This document shows positions 7,447 through 9,134 of a DNA stretch of 9,134 bases, one piece after another. Position 1 is the stretch's first letter. Each line of letters opens with the position of its first letter. The DNA is from Bacteroidota bacterium (GTDB lineage Bacteria; Bacteroidota; Bacteroidia; Bacteroidales; UBA1556): assembly GCA_003648395.1 (NCBI GenBank), contig QMPB01000138.1:1-9134 (forward strand), read 5' to 3'. The translations under genes and the position numbers were made by a program. The notes beneath the pieces were generated by a model. That model did no database searches. It had not been told where the DNA came from and saw nothing but the letters and a program-made list of their open reading frames with translations.

Positions 7447-8856
7447 TTAAATCACATTTATTTCTCGAAGTCTATTTTTCAAAGTATTATTTGAAATACC
7501 CAATGCTCTAGAGGTTTGTTGCAAGTTATTATTGAAATGTTGAAATGTTTTGAAGATATGGTTATTTGCATTTGCTTTTAAATTGAATGTTTCATCATTT
7601 TTTAAAATATTTGGGAGGTCATCTTCTTTTACTTCCTTATCGCAAAACACAAAAAAGTTTAGTATAATACTCTTTAATTCTCGTATGTTGCCAGGGAATG
7701 AATATGAAGCGAGTTTTTGTTTTACAGATTTTTTAATTATTAGTTTCTTCTTAAATAGTCTAGAGTTTTCTTCAAAAAATACATCTATTAGATTTTCAAT
7801 TTCGTTAATTTTATACTCTCTTAATGGCTTAAGATTGATGCTTGTTTCGGTTAGCCGATAATATAGATCCTCTCTAAATTTACCGGCCTTTACTTCTTTC
7901 TCTAAGTTTTTATTGGTTGCAGCAATTATTCTAACATCAACTTTAATTTCTTTATTACTACCTACCATCATTATTCTACCTTCTTGCAAAACCCTTAATA
8001 GTGAAACTTGAAGTTTTGGCGATATATCACCTATTTCATCTAGAAAAATACTGCCTCCATTTGCTGCTTCAAAAAATCCTATATGATCTTCTTTGGCGCC
8101 AGTAAATGAACCTTTTTTGTAACCAAACAAACGGCTTTCAAGTAGTTCGTCTGAAATAGCAGCGCAATTAACCGATATTAATGTATTTGCTGCCCTTGGA
8201 GAAGATTTATGAATAGATGTGGCAATATTTTCCTTGCCTGTTCCACTTTCACCAAAAACAGTACAAGTAATCCAGTCGTATTGAGCAATAGTTCTAGCTT
8301 GCTTTATGCTGATACTATTTGTTTTATTGACTATTATTTTGTTTTCAGTATTAGTAACAGTAATACTAGGTACTCCAGGAAAGCTTTGTTGTGCTGTTAT
8401 TTGAGTGAATTTTGGTATGTTTTCTTTATTGTATTTGGGGGCAATACCTTGAAGTAGGCGTATGGATTTGGTTTCGTATGTATAATACATAAACCAAGCT
8501 ATTGACATAGGCCTAGTGCCGTTAGAGTATAATATATCAATATCATAGTCTTTGGGTAGTTTGTTGATTAAAAGACTAACAGATTTATAAATCAGTTGTA
8601 AGTCGTAAGCGCCATTTGGGATATTTAGGTATTCTACCTGAAAATCAATATTTGAAAAACTGTTTTTAAGATCGTTAATTAGGATATTAACCCGAGTGTC
8701 GTCGCTTGTGGAGGTTGACAAAATAATGTGTTTGTCGTATACAACATCCCCATGCTGATGTATGCTTTTTGATGGGCTATCCTTCGATACTTTCATATTC
8801 CCAGGTATTGGAACAAAGTCAAAATCGTATGCAATCCAGCTTAATAATACTTTCAT
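7447..8856 (-). CDS. RtcR-like sigma-54-dependent activator with CARF-like sensor
   Basis: This predicted bacterial enhancer-binding protein of 469 residues has three parts. Residues 1-160 are a CARF-like sensor: the strand MKVLLSW, then a region aligning by eye with E. coli RtcR around its TTGTH...CWF motif (here SNGTRPMSIAWFMYY, 111-125). The AAA+ domain has Walker A GESGTGKE (202-209), the sigma-54 contact loop as GSFTGA (249-254, instead of GAFTGA), Walker B GGSIFLDE (267-274), and the arginine-finger region FREDLYYRL (327-335). The C-terminus is a Fis-type helix-turn-helix, LQQTSRALGISNNTLKNRLR (445-464). I chose the ATG at 8856; a longer TTG start at 8874 would lie inside the promoter-like element at 8872-8879. 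The gene is convergent with the Csx cluster and divergent from a sigma-54 promoter. RtcR normally controls RNA repair genes and responds to RNA damage; here it sits beside cyclic-oligoadenylate effectors, so its ligand is open. Confidence 0.85.
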   Translation of the reverse strand: MKVLLSWIAYDFDFVPIPGNMKVSKDSPSKSIHQHGDVVYDKHIILSTSTSDDTRVNILINDLKNSFSNIDFQVEYLNIPNGAYDLQLIYKSVSLLINKLPKDYDIDILYSNGTRPMSIAWFMYYTYETKSIRLLQGIAPKYNKENIPKFTQITAQQSFPGVPSITVTNTENKIIVNKTNSISIKQARTIAQYDWITCTVFGESGTGKENIATSIHKSSPRAANTLISVNCAAISDELLESRLFGYKKGSFTGAKEDHIGFFEAANGGSIFLDEIGDISPKLQVSLLRVLQEGRIMMVGSNKEIKVDVRIIAATNKNLEKEVKAGKFREDLYYRLTETSINLKPLREYKINEIENLIDVFFEENSRLFKKKLIIKKSVKQKLASYSFPGNIRELKSIILNFFVFCDKEVKEDDLPNILKNDETFNLKANANNHIFKTFQHFNNNLQQTSRALGISNNTLKNRLREINVI

Positions 8857-8871
8857 AATAGTAAATTTATG

Positions 8872-8879
8872 CAAATATA
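8872..8879 (-). promoter_or_regulatory. -7 element of the regulator's own promoter
   Basis: On the minus strand the sequence reads TATATTTG, an exact match to the Bacteroidota -7 consensus TAnnTTTG, ending 15 bases before the ATG at 8856. No good TTTG/TTG -33 element lies 19-21 bases upstream, where the sequence is only T-rich. The regulator is therefore likely to be transcribed by the housekeeping sigma factor with a very short leader, while the divergent gene uses sigma-54. Confidence 0.45.
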
Positions 8880-8890
8880 CATATAATAAT

Positions 8891-8957
8891 TTGATATGTA
8901 AAATTAAAAATTGATATATAGCATAGCTATATGATTTTGTATATTACTGTATATCAA
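8891..8957. promoter_or_regulatory. Candidate activator-binding region: TTGATAT repeats and a dyad
   Basis: Between the two divergent promoters are TTGATAT at 8891-8897, TTGATATA at 8911-8918 (exactly 20 bases, about two helical turns, further on) and its reverse complement TATATCAA at 8950-8957. A perfect dyad of 7-base arms around ATA (ATATAGC-ATA-GCTATAT, 8916-8932) lies in the middle. The region sits about 25-90 bases upstream of the -24 element, as expected for sites of an enhancer-binding protein. The area is very AT-rich, so chance similarity is a real concern. Confidence 0.4.
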
Positions 8958-8980
8958 TATTATAATAAATATAGGATTCG

Positions 8981-8996
8981 TGGCATGTTTATGGCC
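8981..8996 (+). promoter_or_regulatory. Sigma-54 (-24/-12) promoter
   Basis: TGGCATGTTTATGGCC matches the sigma-54 consensus TGGCAYG-N4-TTGC closely. The invariant GG at 8982-8983 and GC at 8994-8995 are separated by exactly 10 bases, and the whole TGGCATG block is kept; the main deviation is TGGC instead of TTGC in the -12 part. Predicted transcription would start near 9007, leaving a leader of about 29 bases before the ATG at 9036. The adjacent gene encodes a sigma-54 activator, which strongly supports the call. Confidence 0.7.
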
Positions 8997-9035
8997 TTTA
9001 GTGTAATTGAATTTAAACAATTAAAACAAACAATC

Positions 9036-9134
9036 ATGAGAAATACAACAAACACAATAGACGTAGCACAGAAGTATAGAACTAATTCATTATCGCATAC
9101 ACCAGGAGGATATAGAATTGCTGTAATCATGAAA
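9036..9134 (+). CDS. Start of an unidentified gene behind the sigma-54 promoter (3' partial)
   Basis: An ATG at 9036 opens a frame of 33 codons that is still open at the window end (MRNTTNTIDVAQKY..., then LSHTPGGYRIAVIMK). The visible part is polar at first and ends in a likely beta strand (YRIAVI) after a Pro-Gly-Gly turn. No signal peptide is seen. It is too short to name a family. Its position about 29 bases after a predicted sigma-54 transcription start, and divergent from the RtcR-like regulator, makes it the likely first gene of that regulator's target operon. There is no clear Shine-Dalgarno sequence; the leader is A-rich, as is usual in Bacteroidota. Confidence 0.55.
   Translation, partial: MRNTTNTIDVAQKYRTNSLSHTPGGYRIAVIMK

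Noticed and set aside
7550..8457. Plus-strand frames inside the regulator gene
   Set aside because: They lie opposite clear AAA+ and linker coding sequence and show no domain features of their own.
8857..8874. Longer regulator start at a TTG codon (8874)
   Set aside because: It would place the start inside the TATATTTG promoter-like element and add six residues before the first CARF-like strand. ATG at 8856 fits better.
1..9134. CRISPR array, tRNA or insertion sequence
   Set aside because: No regularly spaced direct repeats, cloverleaf-like sequence, transposase frame or flanking inverted repeats were found by eye.

Overview
The window is AT-rich and very dense in genes. Its promoter-like elements are of the TAnnTTTG type rather than TATAAT, and Shine-Dalgarno sequences are poor. 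Together with the kinds of protein families present, this points to a member of the Bacteroidota. That assignment is an inference, because no rRNA or marker gene is present.

Layout. Positions 1-2035 hold the tail of a type III CRISPR-Cas effector operon: a 5'-truncated RAMP (Cas7-like) subunit of the TIGR03986 type, then a small cysteine-cluster protein of unknown function. Positions 2173-3492 hold a AAA ATPase of the DUF4143 type behind its own promoter-like element. Positions 3538-7397 hold four tightly packed plus-strand genes that read as a CRISPR ancillary module: a HEPN / zinc-ribbon / TerB-like protein, a Card1/Can2-type CARF nuclease (DUF1887), a Csx-type CARF-HEPN ribonuclease (TIGR02221/TM1812-like), and a 123-residue protein that may be a ring-nuclease-like regulator. 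Positions 7447-8856, on the minus strand, encode an RtcR-like transcription activator: an N-terminal CARF-like sensor, a sigma-54-interacting AAA+ domain and a Fis-type helix-turn-helix. Positions 8857-9035 are a divergent control region with a -7 element for the regulator, TTGATAT repeats, a perfect dyad and a good -24/-12 sigma-54 promoter. The promoter faces an unidentified gene that starts at 9036 and runs off the window.

How the genes may work together (inference). The RAMP complex detects foreign RNA, and its Cas10 subunit (outside the window) would make cyclic oligoadenylates. These would switch on the Card1-like and Csx-like effectors, and the 123-residue protein might switch them off. 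The HEPN-zinc ribbon-TerB protein is probably a further RNA-targeting effector or an antitoxin-like partner. The RtcR-like activator could sense the same messenger, or RNA broken by the HEPN nucleases, and fire the sigma-54 promoter. That would add a transcriptional arm to the immune response. This regulator with its promoter, and the HEPN-zinc ribbon-TerB gene, are the most interesting parts of the window. No CRISPR array, tRNA, rRNA or insertion sequence was seen.
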